The notes under the pieces are model-generated. The model saw only the letters and a list, made by a program, of their open reading frames with translations. It had not been told where the DNA came from and searched no databases. Shown one piece after another: positions 30,842 to 38,559 of a stretch of DNA of 40,404 nt (the stretch's first letter is position 1; each line of letters opens with the position of its first letter). Both the position numbers and the translations under genes were made by a program. This DNA comes from an uncultured Rhodospirillales bacterium (lineage in GTDB: Bacteria > Pseudomonadota > Alphaproteobacteria > Acetobacterales > Acetobacteraceae), in the NCBI GenBank assembly GCA_903835235.1, contig CAILMF010000042.1:1-40404 (forward strand). Reading direction: 5' to 3'.

Positions 30842-31797
30842 CAGGCTTGTCCCATCATGCGGCGGCGCACCGCCTCGGCTTCCTCGACCAACCGGGCCAC
30901 CAGGGCGCCGGCCGGCGCAACATCATCGATCAAGCCGGCGGTCTGCCCGGCCTCGGTCTTGCCCCAGTCCACGTCGCCATCCAGCGCTGCGTCCTTCAGG
31001 CTATGGGCGCCGAACAGCGCCACGACTTCCTCCTTCGGGCGGCCGGCGCGTTCGGCGGCGGCCATCTCCTCGGCAAAGCGATTGCGCAGCATCCGTATCG
31101 GCAGCGCCTCCCGCCCGACCATCGCGGTGTCGCCGATGCCGGCCCGCGCCACCGCCGCCTTGTAGTTGGCGTGCACCGTGGCTTCCTTGGTCATCAGGAA
31201 GCGCGTGCCCAGCTGTGCGCCCTCCGCCCCCAGCGCGAAGACCGCGGCAATGCCAGCGCCATCCGCGATGCCGCCACTGGCCACCAGCGGCAGCCGGCAC
31301 ACCCGGGCCACCGCGCGCAGCATGATCATCATGGAGACCTCGGAAGCTGGCGGATGCCCGCCCGCCTCCCCGCTCACCACCACCAGGCCATCCACCCCGG
31401 CGGCCTCGGCCTTCAGCGCGTGCTCCGGGCTGGCCACCACATGCAGCCACTTGGCGCCATACTCACGGAAGCGCGGCAGCGCCTTCGGCCCGCCCTGGCT
31501 GGCCACAATCACCGGCACCCGTTCGGCCGCGCAGATGTCCAGGAACTCGGCGCTGCGCTTGTTGTACAGCGGGATGTTCACGGCATAGGGCTGGTCGGTG
31601 CCGGCCTTGACCGCCCGCACCGCCTCCAGCAGCTTCTCGGGATACATCGGCCCGGCGGCGATCACCCCCAAGGCGCCGGCCCGGCTGACCGCCAGCGGCA
31701 ACTCCCAGCAGGAGGATGCCCAGCTCATCCCGGCCTGCAAGATCGGGTGGCGAATGCCCAACAAGCCCGTCAACCGGGAAGGAAACCCCATGCTCAT
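30841..31797 (-). CDS. nitronate monooxygenase / NAD(P)H-dependent flavin oxidoreductase family
   Basis: A 318-residue TIM-barrel FMN protein of the 2-nitropropane dioxygenase family: HPILQAGMSWASSC at the N-terminus, the central VVVSGEAGGHPP with the family His, PLVASGGIADG and GAQLGTRFLMTKEA for the FMN phosphate. Many members encoded beside acyl-CoA genes are now seen as enoyl-ACP/CoA reductases or flavin reductases instead of nitronate oxidases, so the substrate is open. Start could be the ATG at 31797 or 31791; both follow a poor GGCCGAG-type site. First gene of the five-gene operon, divergent from and touching the Bug gene. Confidence 0.87.
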   Translation of the reverse strand: MSMGFPSRLTGLLGIRHPILQAGMSWASSCWELPLAVSRAGALGVIAAGPMYPEKLLEAVRAVKAGTDQPYAVNIPLYNKRSAEFLDICAAERVPVIVASQGGPKALPRFREYGAKWLHVVASPEHALKAEAAGVDGLVVVSGEAGGHPPASEVSMMIMLRAVARVCRLPLVASGGIADGAGIAAVFALGAEGAQLGTRFLMTKEATVHANYKAAVARAGIGDTAMVGREALPIRMLRNRFAEEMAAAERAGRPKEEVVALFGAHSLKDAALDGDVDWGKTEAGQTAGLIDDVAPAGALVARLVEEAEAVRRRMMGQA

Positions 31798-32869
31798 CTC
31801 GGCCACGCCCTGCCCCCCGCGAAGTGGCCGGCAAGCTAGCGGGACCGTTGAGCAGGTCAACCGTCTCCCGCGCCGCGCCCTGCTGGCCGCGCTCGCGGCC
31901 CCGGCGCTGGCCCGCGCCCAACCCGCTGGCGGACCGATTCAGCCCTCCGCGCCTCTCGGCGCTGCGGCCATCGGGCCGCGATGGCCGCAACGCCCGCTCC
32001 GCTTCATCGTCCCCTTCCAGGCTGGCGGCCCGGTGGAAATCCCCGCCCGCTTCATCGCCGAGCACCTGACGCAGAAGCTCGGCCAGCCCTGCATCGTGGA
32101 GCCACGCCCCGGCGCTGGCGGCGCGCTTGGCATCCAATACGTGGTGCAGCAAAACGACCCGCACACCATGCTGTTCACCACCTCCGCCGTCGCCGTCCTG
32201 CCGGCCATGATGAAGGCGCCAGGCTTCGACCCGCTCACGGACCTCACCCCCATCAGCCTGGTGACGGACGCGCCCATGGTGCTGCTGGTGAAGGCGGACA
32301 GCCCGCTGCGCTCGCTGGCGGAGCTGCTGGCCCAGGCCAAGGCCCAGCCCGGCCGCTTCAGCTACGGCAGCAGCGGCGCCGGCAGCACCACTCACCTGGC
32401 CGGCGCGCTGCTGGGCGTGCGCGCGGGGGTGGAGCTGCTGCACATCCCCTACCGCGGCGCCGCCCAGGCGGTGAACGCGCTCTATGCCGGCGATACCGAC
32501 CTGATGGTCACCGGCACCGGGGAGGCCACGCCGCATATCCGCGAAGGCCGGCTGCGCGCGCTCGCCGTTACCTCGGCGCAACGCACGCCAGTCCTGCCGG
32601 ATATCCCCGCCGCGGCCGAACTCGTGCCCGGCTACGCCATCACCATCTGGTACGGCATGTTCGGCCCGCGCAGCATGGACCCCGGCATCGTCCAGCGCAT
32701 CGCCGCCGAGATCGCGCCGATGCGCCACGGCAGCACCCTGGCCGCCCGCGCCAGCGCCGCCGCGCAGGACGTGCTGCTGGACGGCCCGGCGCCGCTGGCC
32801 GAGCGCCTGGCGCGCGAGGTACCGCTGTGGAAGGACGTGGCGCGCCAGGCGGGGATACAGGCGGAGTAG
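31790..32869 (+). CDS. Bug/TctC tripartite tricarboxylate receptor, copy 1 (start uncertain)
   Basis: A Bug-family periplasmic receptor: WPQRPLRFIVPFQAGGPVE, GQPCIVEPRPGAGGALG, FSYGSSGAGSTTHLAGALL and IPYRGAAQAVNALYAGD. A twin-arginine-like export signal LPRRALLAALAAPALARAQ is present, but no standard start codon lies directly before it; the only in-frame ATG is at 31790, giving 24 extra residues and 359 in total. The paralogs downstream begin MLRRTLLTS and MQRRTLLLA, so the original start here may have been lost or an unusual codon may be used. These receptors bind carboxylates (citrate, adipate, aromatic acids) for TctAB transporters, which are absent here. Confidence 0.82.
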   Translation: MLISATPCPPRSGRQASGTVEQVNRLPRRALLAALAAPALARAQPAGGPIQPSAPLGAAAIGPRWPQRPLRFIVPFQAGGPVEIPARFIAEHLTQKLGQPCIVEPRPGAGGALGIQYVVQQNDPHTMLFTTSAVAVLPAMMKAPGFDPLTDLTPISLVTDAPMVLLVKADSPLRSLAELLAQAKAQPGRFSYGSSGAGSTTHLAGALLGVRAGVELLHIPYRGAAQAVNALYAGDTDLMVTGTGEATPHIREGRLRALAVTSAQRTPVLPDIPAAAELVPGYAITIWYGMFGPRSMDPGIVQRIAAEIAPMRHGSTLAARASAAAQDVLLDGPAPLAERLAREVPLWKDVARQAGIQAE

Positions 32870-32923
32870 CGCCGATCCATTCGAGGCCTTGCCCGAATGA
32901 TCGTTTCTCCGCACAATGCAGCC

Positions 32924-33193
32924 ATGAAGAAGATCTTGGCTGCCCTTGCGTTCTCGATGTTGGCGGCCTGCGCACAAACAGCCGTGTCGCAACTCGGGCC
33001 GAACCGCTACCGAGTTACGACCGACAACCAGTGGTCCACCACTGGCGCTGAATCGGACGCCTTGCAACAGGCGCAAACTTACTGCGCCGCTCAAGGACGC
33101 ATCGCAGACGCACGTATTACTGCGTCCCGGCCCTACATGTCGTATGTCAGCTATGCGAGCGCGAGCGCCGAGTTCACCTGCGTCCCTCGCTAA
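32924..33193 (+). CDS. small lipoprotein, 89 aa
   Basis: MKKILAALAFSMLAAC is a textbook lipoprotein signal with lipobox LAAC (Cys at residue 16). The mature part has GPNRYRVTTDNQWSTTGAES and ALQQAQTYCAAQGR, recalling YecR-like or other small entericidin-size surface lipoproteins whose function is unknown. Its codons and base composition are clearly less GC-rich than the genes on both sides, suggesting separate origin. It separates Bug copies 1 and 2, with 54- and 56-nt gaps, and no strong ribosome-binding site is seen. Confidence 0.7.
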   Translation: MKKILAALAFSMLAACAQTAVSQLGPNRYRVTTDNQWSTTGAESDALQQAQTYCAAQGRIADARITASRPYMSYVSYASASAEFTCVPR

Positions 33194-33249
33194 CCTCGCT
33201 GTCTGCTTAATCGATAGCGCCGCTGAGATAGTTCAGCGACAGTCCTCTC

Positions 33250-34212
33250 ATGCTCCGCCGCACCCTTCTCACCTCGCTCCTCGCCACCCCCGCCTTGGCG
33301 CAAACGGCGCTGGCGCAGCCCGCTTGGCCGACGCGCCCGGTGCGCTTCATCGTGCCCTTCGCGGCCGGCGGCCCGGTGGACGTGCCTGCGCGCTTCCTGG
33401 CGGAATACCTGGCGCCGCGGCTCGGCCAGCCCGTCATCGTCGAAAACCGCAGCGGCGCCGGCGGCGCGGTCGGCGTGCAGGCGGTCATGGCCGCCACCGA
33501 TGGCCACAGCCTGCTGTTCGGCACCGGCAGCATCGCCATCCAGCCCGCCCTGCAGCCGGATATCGGCTACGACCCGCTGCGCGACCTCACACCGATCTCG
33601 CTGGTCTCCGAATCGCCGATGGCGTTCAGTGCGCCGGCCAATGGCCGCATCACCTCGCTGCCGCAGCTCATCGCCTTCGCCCGCGCGAACCCGGGCAAGG
33701 TCACCTATGGCAGCAGCGGCACCGGCACCACCACCCACATGGTCGGCGCGCTGTTCGCGCTGCGGGCCGGGGTGGAGATGGTCCACGTGCCCTATCGCGG
33801 CGCCGGCCAGATGATCGGCGGCTTCCTGGCCGGCGACCTGGACCTGATGATCGGCGAGGCCAGCACCGTGCTGCCGCATGTGCGGGAGGGCCGCGCCATC
33901 GCCGTGGCGCAGACCGCCGCGGAACGCAGCCCGGTGCTGCCGAACGCGCCAACGCTGGAGGAAACCATCCCCGGCACCGCCATGCCGATCTGGTTCGCGC
34001 TGTGCGGCAGCCGCGCCACCCCGCCCGAGGCCGCCGCCCGCCTGGTGCGCGAGATGGCGCCGCTGCGGGATGGCAGCGACCTCGCCCAGCGCATGGCCGC
34101 CAATGGCGCCAAGCTGCTGCTGACCGAACCGCAGGTGCTCCGCCAGCGCCTGGAACGCGAAGTTCCGCTGTGGCGCCAGGTGGTGCAGCAGGCCGGCATC
34201 AAGGCAGAATAG
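33250..34212 (+). CDS. Bug/TctC tripartite tricarboxylate receptor, copy 2
   Basis: A 320-residue Bug-family binding protein with an export signal (MLRRTLLTSLLATPALAQ, cleavage near ALA-QP). Family segments: WPTRPVRFIVPFAAGGPVD, GQPVIVENRSGAGGAVG, VTYGSSGTGTTTHMVGALF, VPYRGAGQMIGGFLAGDLD. The two beta-strand loops with Gly-Gly and Ser-Gly are those that hold the ligand carboxylate through water. The ligand is not predictable. It is followed 4 nt later by copy 3, so the two are cotranscribed. Confidence 0.93.
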   Translation: MLRRTLLTSLLATPALAQTALAQPAWPTRPVRFIVPFAAGGPVDVPARFLAEYLAPRLGQPVIVENRSGAGGAVGVQAVMAATDGHSLLFGTGSIAIQPALQPDIGYDPLRDLTPISLVSESPMAFSAPANGRITSLPQLIAFARANPGKVTYGSSGTGTTTHMVGALFALRAGVEMVHVPYRGAGQMIGGFLAGDLDLMIGEASTVLPHVREGRAIAVAQTAAERSPVLPNAPTLEETIPGTAMPIWFALCGSRATPPEAAARLVREMAPLRDGSDLAQRMAANGAKLLLTEPQVLRQRLEREVPLWRQVVQQAGIKAE

Positions 34213-34216
34213 ACCC

Positions 34217-35170
34217 ATGCAGCGCCGCACCCTTCTCCTCGCCGCCCTCGCCACCCCTGCCCTGGCACAAGCGCCGGCCTGGCCCACGCGCCCGCTGCGC
34301 TTCGTGGTGCCCTTCGCCCCCGGCGGCCCGGTGGAACCGCCCGCGCGCTTCATGGCCGCCCACCTGGCGGAGCGCCTGGGCCAGCCGGTCACGGTGGACC
34401 TCAAGCCCGGCGCGGCCGGCAGCATCGGCGTGCGCGACGTGGTCCACAGCACGGACGGCCACAGCTTCCTGTTCTTCACCAACGGCCTGCCGATCATCCC
34501 GGCGTTGCAGGCCAATCCGGGCTTCGACCTGTTCCGCGACCTCAAGCCGATCACGCTGATCGCCGACAACCCGATGTGCCTGGTAGTGAAGGCCGACAGC
34601 CCGGTGCGCTCCCTGCCGGACATGATCGCCCGCGCCAAGGCGGCACCGGGCACCATCAGCTACGGCTCGTCCGGCGTCGGCAGCATCACCCACCTGGCCT
34701 GGCTGCTGCTGGAGAGCAAGGCCGGCGTGGAATTCCTGCACGTGCCCTACCGGGGCGCCGGGCAGGCGGTGAACGCGGTCTATACCGGGGAAATCCAGGT
34801 CTATATCGGCGACCTCGGCCTGCTGCTGCCGCATATCCGGGACGGCCGGATGCGCCTGCTCGCGGTCACCAGCGGCCAGCGCCTGGCCATGCTGCCCGAC
34901 GTGCCGGCCTTCGCCGAAACGCTGCCGGGCGGCTACAGCCTGCCGATCTACTACTGCCTGCTGGGTCCGGCCGCGACGCCGGACGCCGTGGTGCAGCGCC
35001 TGCTGACCGAGATAGCGCCGCTGCGCACCCAGGGCCCGCTGGCCGAGCGCGTGGCTGCCGGCGGCGGCACCATGCTGCTGGACGGCCCCGCCCCGCTGGC
35101 CGAGCGCATGCGGGTGGAAACGCCGCTGTGGAAGGACGTGCTGGGGAAGGCCGGGATCAAGCCGGAATAG
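34217..35170 (+). CDS. Bug/TctC tripartite tricarboxylate receptor, copy 3
   Basis: A 317-residue paralog with signal peptide MQRRTLLLAALATPALAQ and the family segments WPTRPLRFVVPFAPGGPVE, GQPVTVDLKPGAAGSIG, ISYGSSGVGSITHLAWLLL and VPYRGAGQAVNAVYTGE. Like the other two copies it ends in a short basic/acidic tail (KDVLGKAGIKPE). The three genes probably arose by tandem duplication and have diverged; none has TctA or TctB membrane genes beside it, a common situation for this family. Convergent with the AlgX-like gene. Confidence 0.93.
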   Translation: MQRRTLLLAALATPALAQAPAWPTRPLRFVVPFAPGGPVEPPARFMAAHLAERLGQPVTVDLKPGAAGSIGVRDVVHSTDGHSFLFFTNGLPIIPALQANPGFDLFRDLKPITLIADNPMCLVVKADSPVRSLPDMIARAKAAPGTISYGSSGVGSITHLAWLLLESKAGVEFLHVPYRGAGQAVNAVYTGEIQVYIGDLGLLLPHIRDGRMRLLAVTSGQRLAMLPDVPAFAETLPGGYSLPIYYCLLGPAATPDAVVQRLLTEIAPLRTQGPLAERVAAGGGTMLLDGPAPLAERMRVETPLWKDVLGKAGIKPE

Positions 35171-35260
35171 CCAGGCGCTACAGCACCATCCGCTCACGCT
35201 GAATCAGCCTGCGCGGATGTCGTGCGGCCGCTTCAACAGGTTGCAGAGCAAGCAATCCGT

Positions 35261-35283
35261 TCTGATGATTCGATCAGATCGAA
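35261..35283. other. nested small palindromes between convergent genes
   Basis: TCTGAT (35261-35266) pairs with ATCAGA (35273-35278), and overlapping TTCGAT (35269-35274) pairs with ATCGAA (35278-35283), which precedes AAA. The two hairpins exclude each other. A termination role for either convergent transcript is possible but no T run follows. Confidence 0.3.
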
Positions 35284-35290
35284 AAATGCC

Positions 35291-36700
35291 CTACCGCGTC
35301 GGCACCTGCGTCATGAAGCGCTCGATGGTCTGGCACAGCACCCAGTCGGGCTTGTGCTCGGCCACGTAATCCGGCTCGAAATCCGGGCTCCAGCAGAAGT
35401 GGAACTCGCGGAAGGCTCGGGCGAACCAGTAGCTCAACTTCTGCGGCCGGCTGCCATCGCCGAAGAAGGAGTTGCCGAAGCACACCACCTTGGCATCCAG
35501 CGGCGCCGCCGGATTGCGCCAGATGTGGCGCGCCTTGAACATCGGCCCCGGAATTTCCCGCAGCACCAGCTCCGTCGTCGCCACCGCGGCCTCGAAGGCC
35601 GCGTCCGGCACCAGGTAGCTCTCCGGCAATTCCACCCCGCCGAACATCCGCAGTGCCAGGTCGCCCAGCATCACCTCCTGGCGGTCGAAGGCCACGGTGA
35701 AGGGCGGCGCCAGGCCCATCCGCGCCAGCAACGCCTCGAACAGCCGCAACGCCGCCGGCGAGGTCAGGTGGCTGTCCAGGGTCATGAAGGGCACCTCGCC
35801 CTGTTCGGCCAGGCCGCGCAGCACCGGCAGTGCGTCCACCACCGCCGCGGCCAGCTCGGGCGCTGCCGCCACCTGCTGCTCCAGCGCCCGCCATAGCGCA
35901 ATCGGCACCGGCCAGGGCACCGGCAGGTATTCCGGCAGCACGGACTGCTTTTCCGGGATCAGCACCTGCAGGAAGCCGATGCCGCGTTCGGCGCAATGCC
36001 GCACCCGCCCGGCCACAACCTCTCGCCAGGCGGTGGCCGAGCGCTGCACATCCGGCGAGGCCGGGTCGCGCAGGCTTTCGTCCAGCGGCCGGTTCGGCCC
36101 GCCCACCGCGAAGACCTGCCCACCGCGCCCGAGCAGCGCGGTGCCGTCGACCGACTGATACCCCACCGGCGCCAGCACCCAGCCAACCTCGGCCAGCGCC
36201 CCGGCCGGGGGCGTGCCGGGCAGGCCCGCCAGCACCGCGGCCACCCGGGCCCGTTCCGGCATCGCTCGCGCCTCGGGGTGATGCATCACCCAGCGGGCAA
36301 AGCCCGGATGCGTTGCCAGGCCCTGCATCATCGCGCCGAAATCGCGCTCCCCCAGGGCCAGCAGCTGGGTCGTCCAGCCTTGCAGCGCCATGTCGCGCAC
36401 CCCGGCCGCCAGCGGCAGGACGCGCGGCGCCGCCCCTTCCACCTGGCCCCGCAGCACCGTCCGCCCCAGCAGCCAGTCGCTGGGCTGCAACGGCCGCGGG
36501 CTGGTCAGCGCAAAGCCGAAATCACCGCCCAGGTCCTGCCGGGGGATGCTGGTCCAGGCCGCCGCCTGCGGCTCGCCATCCAGCAGCAATTCCACCTGCA
36601 CCGGCTGGTCGCCGGGCTGGCAACGCGCCCAGCCCAGCACCCGGGTGCCGAACATGACCGTTTCCACCGCCCCGGAGATGTCCAGCGCCTCGGCAGTCAT
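35291..36700 (-). CDS. AlgX/AlgJ-like SGNH-type O-acetyltransferase domain protein
   Basis: A 469-residue protein. Its C-terminal two thirds resemble the SGNH-like domain of alginate acetylation proteins AlgX/AlgJ: QVLIPEKQSVLPEYLP, MTLDSHLTSPAALRLFEALL with Asp309 and His311, then CFGNSFFGDG with Ser411. In AlgX/AlgJ the Ser motif is normally GDSF; here it is GNSF. The DSH pair and Ser are kept, so catalysis remains possible. Unlike AlgX there is no signal peptide or membrane helix, so it seems cytoplasmic and a link with the nearby sugar transferase genes is unproven. It lies 11 nt past the lyase gene on the same strand. Confidence 0.7.
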   Translation of the reverse strand: MTAEALDISGAVETVMFGTRVLGWARCQPGDQPVQVELLLDGEPQAAAWTSIPRQDLGGDFGFALTSPRPLQPSDWLLGRTVLRGQVEGAAPRVLPLAAGVRDMALQGWTTQLLALGERDFGAMMQGLATHPGFARWVMHHPEARAMPERARVAAVLAGLPGTPPAGALAEVGWVLAPVGYQSVDGTALLGRGGQVFAVGGPNRPLDESLRDPASPDVQRSATAWREVVAGRVRHCAERGIGFLQVLIPEKQSVLPEYLPVPWPVPIALWRALEQQVAAAPELAAAVVDALPVLRGLAEQGEVPFMTLDSHLTSPAALRLFEALLARMGLAPPFTVAFDRQEVMLGDLALRMFGGVELPESYLVPDAAFEAAVATTELVLREIPGPMFKARHIWRNPAAPLDAKVVCFGNSFFGDGSRPQKLSYWFARAFREFHFCWSPDFEPDYVAEHKPDWVLCQTIERFMTQVPTR

Positions 36701-36711
36701 TGGAGGAGGCC

Positions 36712-37683
36712 CTAGACCAGCCGCACCGTCTTGCTGTGCAGCGTCCGCCCCAGCAGCCGCTCGGCTTCCTCGCCGGCGGCGCGCAGCCTGGCCATGTCCA
36801 GCCCGGTCTCATACCCCATGGCGGCCAGCGCGGTGGCCAGGTCCTCGGTGCAGGTATTACCCGTAAAACCCTCGCCATAGGCGATCTTGGCGGGGTGGCC
36901 GCCGGTGCCGCCCAGCGCGCAATCCGCGTGGGTCAGGCCGGCCTCGATGGCGGCCAGGGTATTGGCAATGCCGGTGCCGCGGCTGTCGTGGAAATGCGCG
37001 ATGAAGGTCGCCTCCGGCAGCGCGCCGTTCAGCCAGCCGATCAGGTCGCGCACCCGCGGCGGCGTGGCGCTGCCGATTGTGTCGCCGATGGCGATCCGCG
37101 TCACGCCCAGGCTGGCGAAACGCTCGGCATCCGCCAGCACCTGCTCGGGCGTGGTCGGGCCGTCGAAGGGGCAGTCGAAGGCGACCGAAATGGTGCCGAC
37201 CATGACGAACTGCCCGGCCGCCAGCGCCGCCATCTCGGCCACATTGGCCCATTGTTCCTCCCGCGTGCGGCGCAGGTTCTTCTGGGTGTGGCCCTCGCTG
37301 GCGGAAACCAGCAGCGAAATCTCCTCCGGCCCCCAGCCGCCGCCTTGGGCCTCCAGCGCGCGCTTCACCGCCTGCGGGTTCGGGCAGGTGGCCTTGAACA
37401 GCACGCCGGGGTGGCGCGTCACGCCCTTCAGCACGGCTTCGGCATCGGCAAACTGCGGCACGTGCTTGGGGTGGGAAAAGCTGGTGATCTCGATCCGCTT
37501 GAAGCCGATCTCGGCGATGCGGTTGATCATCGCGATCTTCGCTTCCGCCGGAATTGCCGCGGTCTCGTGCTGCAGGCCGTCGCGCGCAAAGCATTCGCAC
37601 AGCACCAGCGGCGCGCTGGCGGCACCGGTATTGCCCTCCAGGTCCGCCATCAGCAGCGCGTCGTCGTCGTGCATGTCGCTCAC
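36712..37683 (-). CDS. hydroxymethylglutaryl-CoA lyase-like enzyme, atypical loop
   Basis: A 323-residue DRE-TIM (HMGL-like) barrel. It keeps the family metal and catalytic residues: ARDGLQHE (Arg-Asp), IEITSFSHP (Glu), the HFHDSRGTG His pair and GFTGNTCTED (Asn). At the mobile loop where HMG-CoA lyases have GGCPYAPG with a catalytic Cys, this protein reads GGTGGHPAK with His263. That loss suggests a different substrate or mechanism; related reactions include cleavage of other 3-hydroxy-3-methylacyl-CoA esters. The GTG at 37683 overlaps the stop of the SucD-like gene by 4 nt, which sets the start. Confidence 0.85.
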   Translation of the reverse strand: MSDMHDDDALLMADLEGNTGAASAPLVLCECFARDGLQHETAAIPAEAKIAMINRIAEIGFKRIEITSFSHPKHVPQFADAEAVLKGVTRHPGVLFKATCPNPQAVKRALEAQGGGWGPEEISLLVSASEGHTQKNLRRTREEQWANVAEMAALAAGQFVMVGTISVAFDCPFDGPTTPEQVLADAERFASLGVTRIAIGDTIGSATPPRVRDLIGWLNGALPEATFIAHFHDSRGTGIANTLAAIEAGLTHADCALGGTGGHPAKIAYGEGFTGNTCTEDLATALAAMGYETGLDMARLRAAGEEAERLLGRTLHSKTVRLV

Positions 37684-38549
37684 AGGCCAAGTTCCTTCAG
37701 CTGGGCGAGAACGCCCTCGGGGTCTTGTGCCACGCGGGCACCGGCGGCGGCCAGCGCGGCCAGCTTGGCGGCGGCCGATTCGCGCTCTCCGCCCACCAGG
37801 GCGCCGGCATGGCCCATGCGCTTTTCGCGTGGCGCATGGCGGCCGACCAGCATGGCCACCAACGGCTTGCCGCAGGCGGGCAGCGCCTCGGCCAGCGCGT
37901 ATTCCTTGTCGCCGCCGATCTCGCCGCAATACAGCACCGCAGCGGTGCGCTCATCGGCCGCCAGCGCCGCCAGGTATTCATGCGGGTTGCGCCCGGCGAC
38001 GGTATCTCCGCCGACATGCATCACCGCGCGCTGGCCGATGCCGGCCATGGTCAGCATCCGCGCCGTCGCCAGCGTCAGCGTGCCGCTCCGACAAATCACC
38101 GCCAGGCGGCCGGGCATGCAGAAGCTGGGGGCGATGCTGCCCAGCAGCCCTTCCTCCGGCACGCAGAGCCCCAGCGTATTCGGCCCCACCAGCCAACACC
38201 CGGCATCACGCGCGGCACGGGCGCAGGCGATGGCGTCGTGCACCGGCACGTATTCTGCCGCCACCACAATGGTCGGCACGCCCCGCGCGCAGCAGGCCCG
38301 GACCGCGTCCAGCACGCCCTCCGGCGGGGTGTAGATGACGGCCGCATCCGGCGCCTCGGCCAGGTGGTCCAGGCTGTCCAGCAGCGGGAAGCCGGCCAGC
38401 GTCTCGCCGCCGCGGCCCAACTGCACGCCGGCCACCACGCGCGTCCCGGCCTCCTGCATCGAGGCCACCTGGGCTGCGGCGTAGCGTCCGGCCGGGTTGA
38501 ACACCACGACACGGCGGGGGAAGCTGCTAAGGAATGGAGCGTTTTTCAC
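37680..38549 (-). CDS. SucD-like ADP/GDP-forming acyl-CoA ligase, alpha subunit
   Basis: Starting at GTG 38549 the product is 289 residues, the same as E. coli SucD, and the active-site phosphohistidine falls at residue 247 in KRMGHAGALVGG, as expected. Other matches: VICRSGTLTLATARMLTMAG, GNDTVAGRNP-like loop (VGGDTVAGRNPHEYL) and YCGEIGGDKEYALAEALP. The N-terminal CoA-binding glycine motif of SucD (GFTGSQG) is replaced by NPAGRYAA. Such ligases make CoA esters of dicarboxylates (succinate, malate, citramalate) with NTP. Upstream start choice has no ribosome-binding site, so the exact start is tentative. It is transcribed with the lyase and back-to-back with its beta partner. Confidence 0.82.
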   Translation of the reverse strand: MKNAPFLSSFPRRVVVFNPAGRYAAAQVASMQEAGTRVVAGVQLGRGGETLAGFPLLDSLDHLAEAPDAAVIYTPPEGVLDAVRACCARGVPTIVVAAEYVPVHDAIACARAARDAGCWLVGPNTLGLCVPEEGLLGSIAPSFCMPGRLAVICRSGTLTLATARMLTMAGIGQRAVMHVGGDTVAGRNPHEYLAALAADERTAAVLYCGEIGGDKEYALAEALPACGKPLVAMLVGRHAPREKRMGHAGALVGGERESAAAKLAALAAAGARVAQDPEGVLAQLKELGL

Positions 38550-38559
38550 GAGGGCGACC

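Noticed and set aside
31463-33094. 543-residue minus-strand frame across the first Bug gene
   Set aside because: The plus strand encodes clear Bug and lipoprotein sequences; the minus frame has no recognisable domain.
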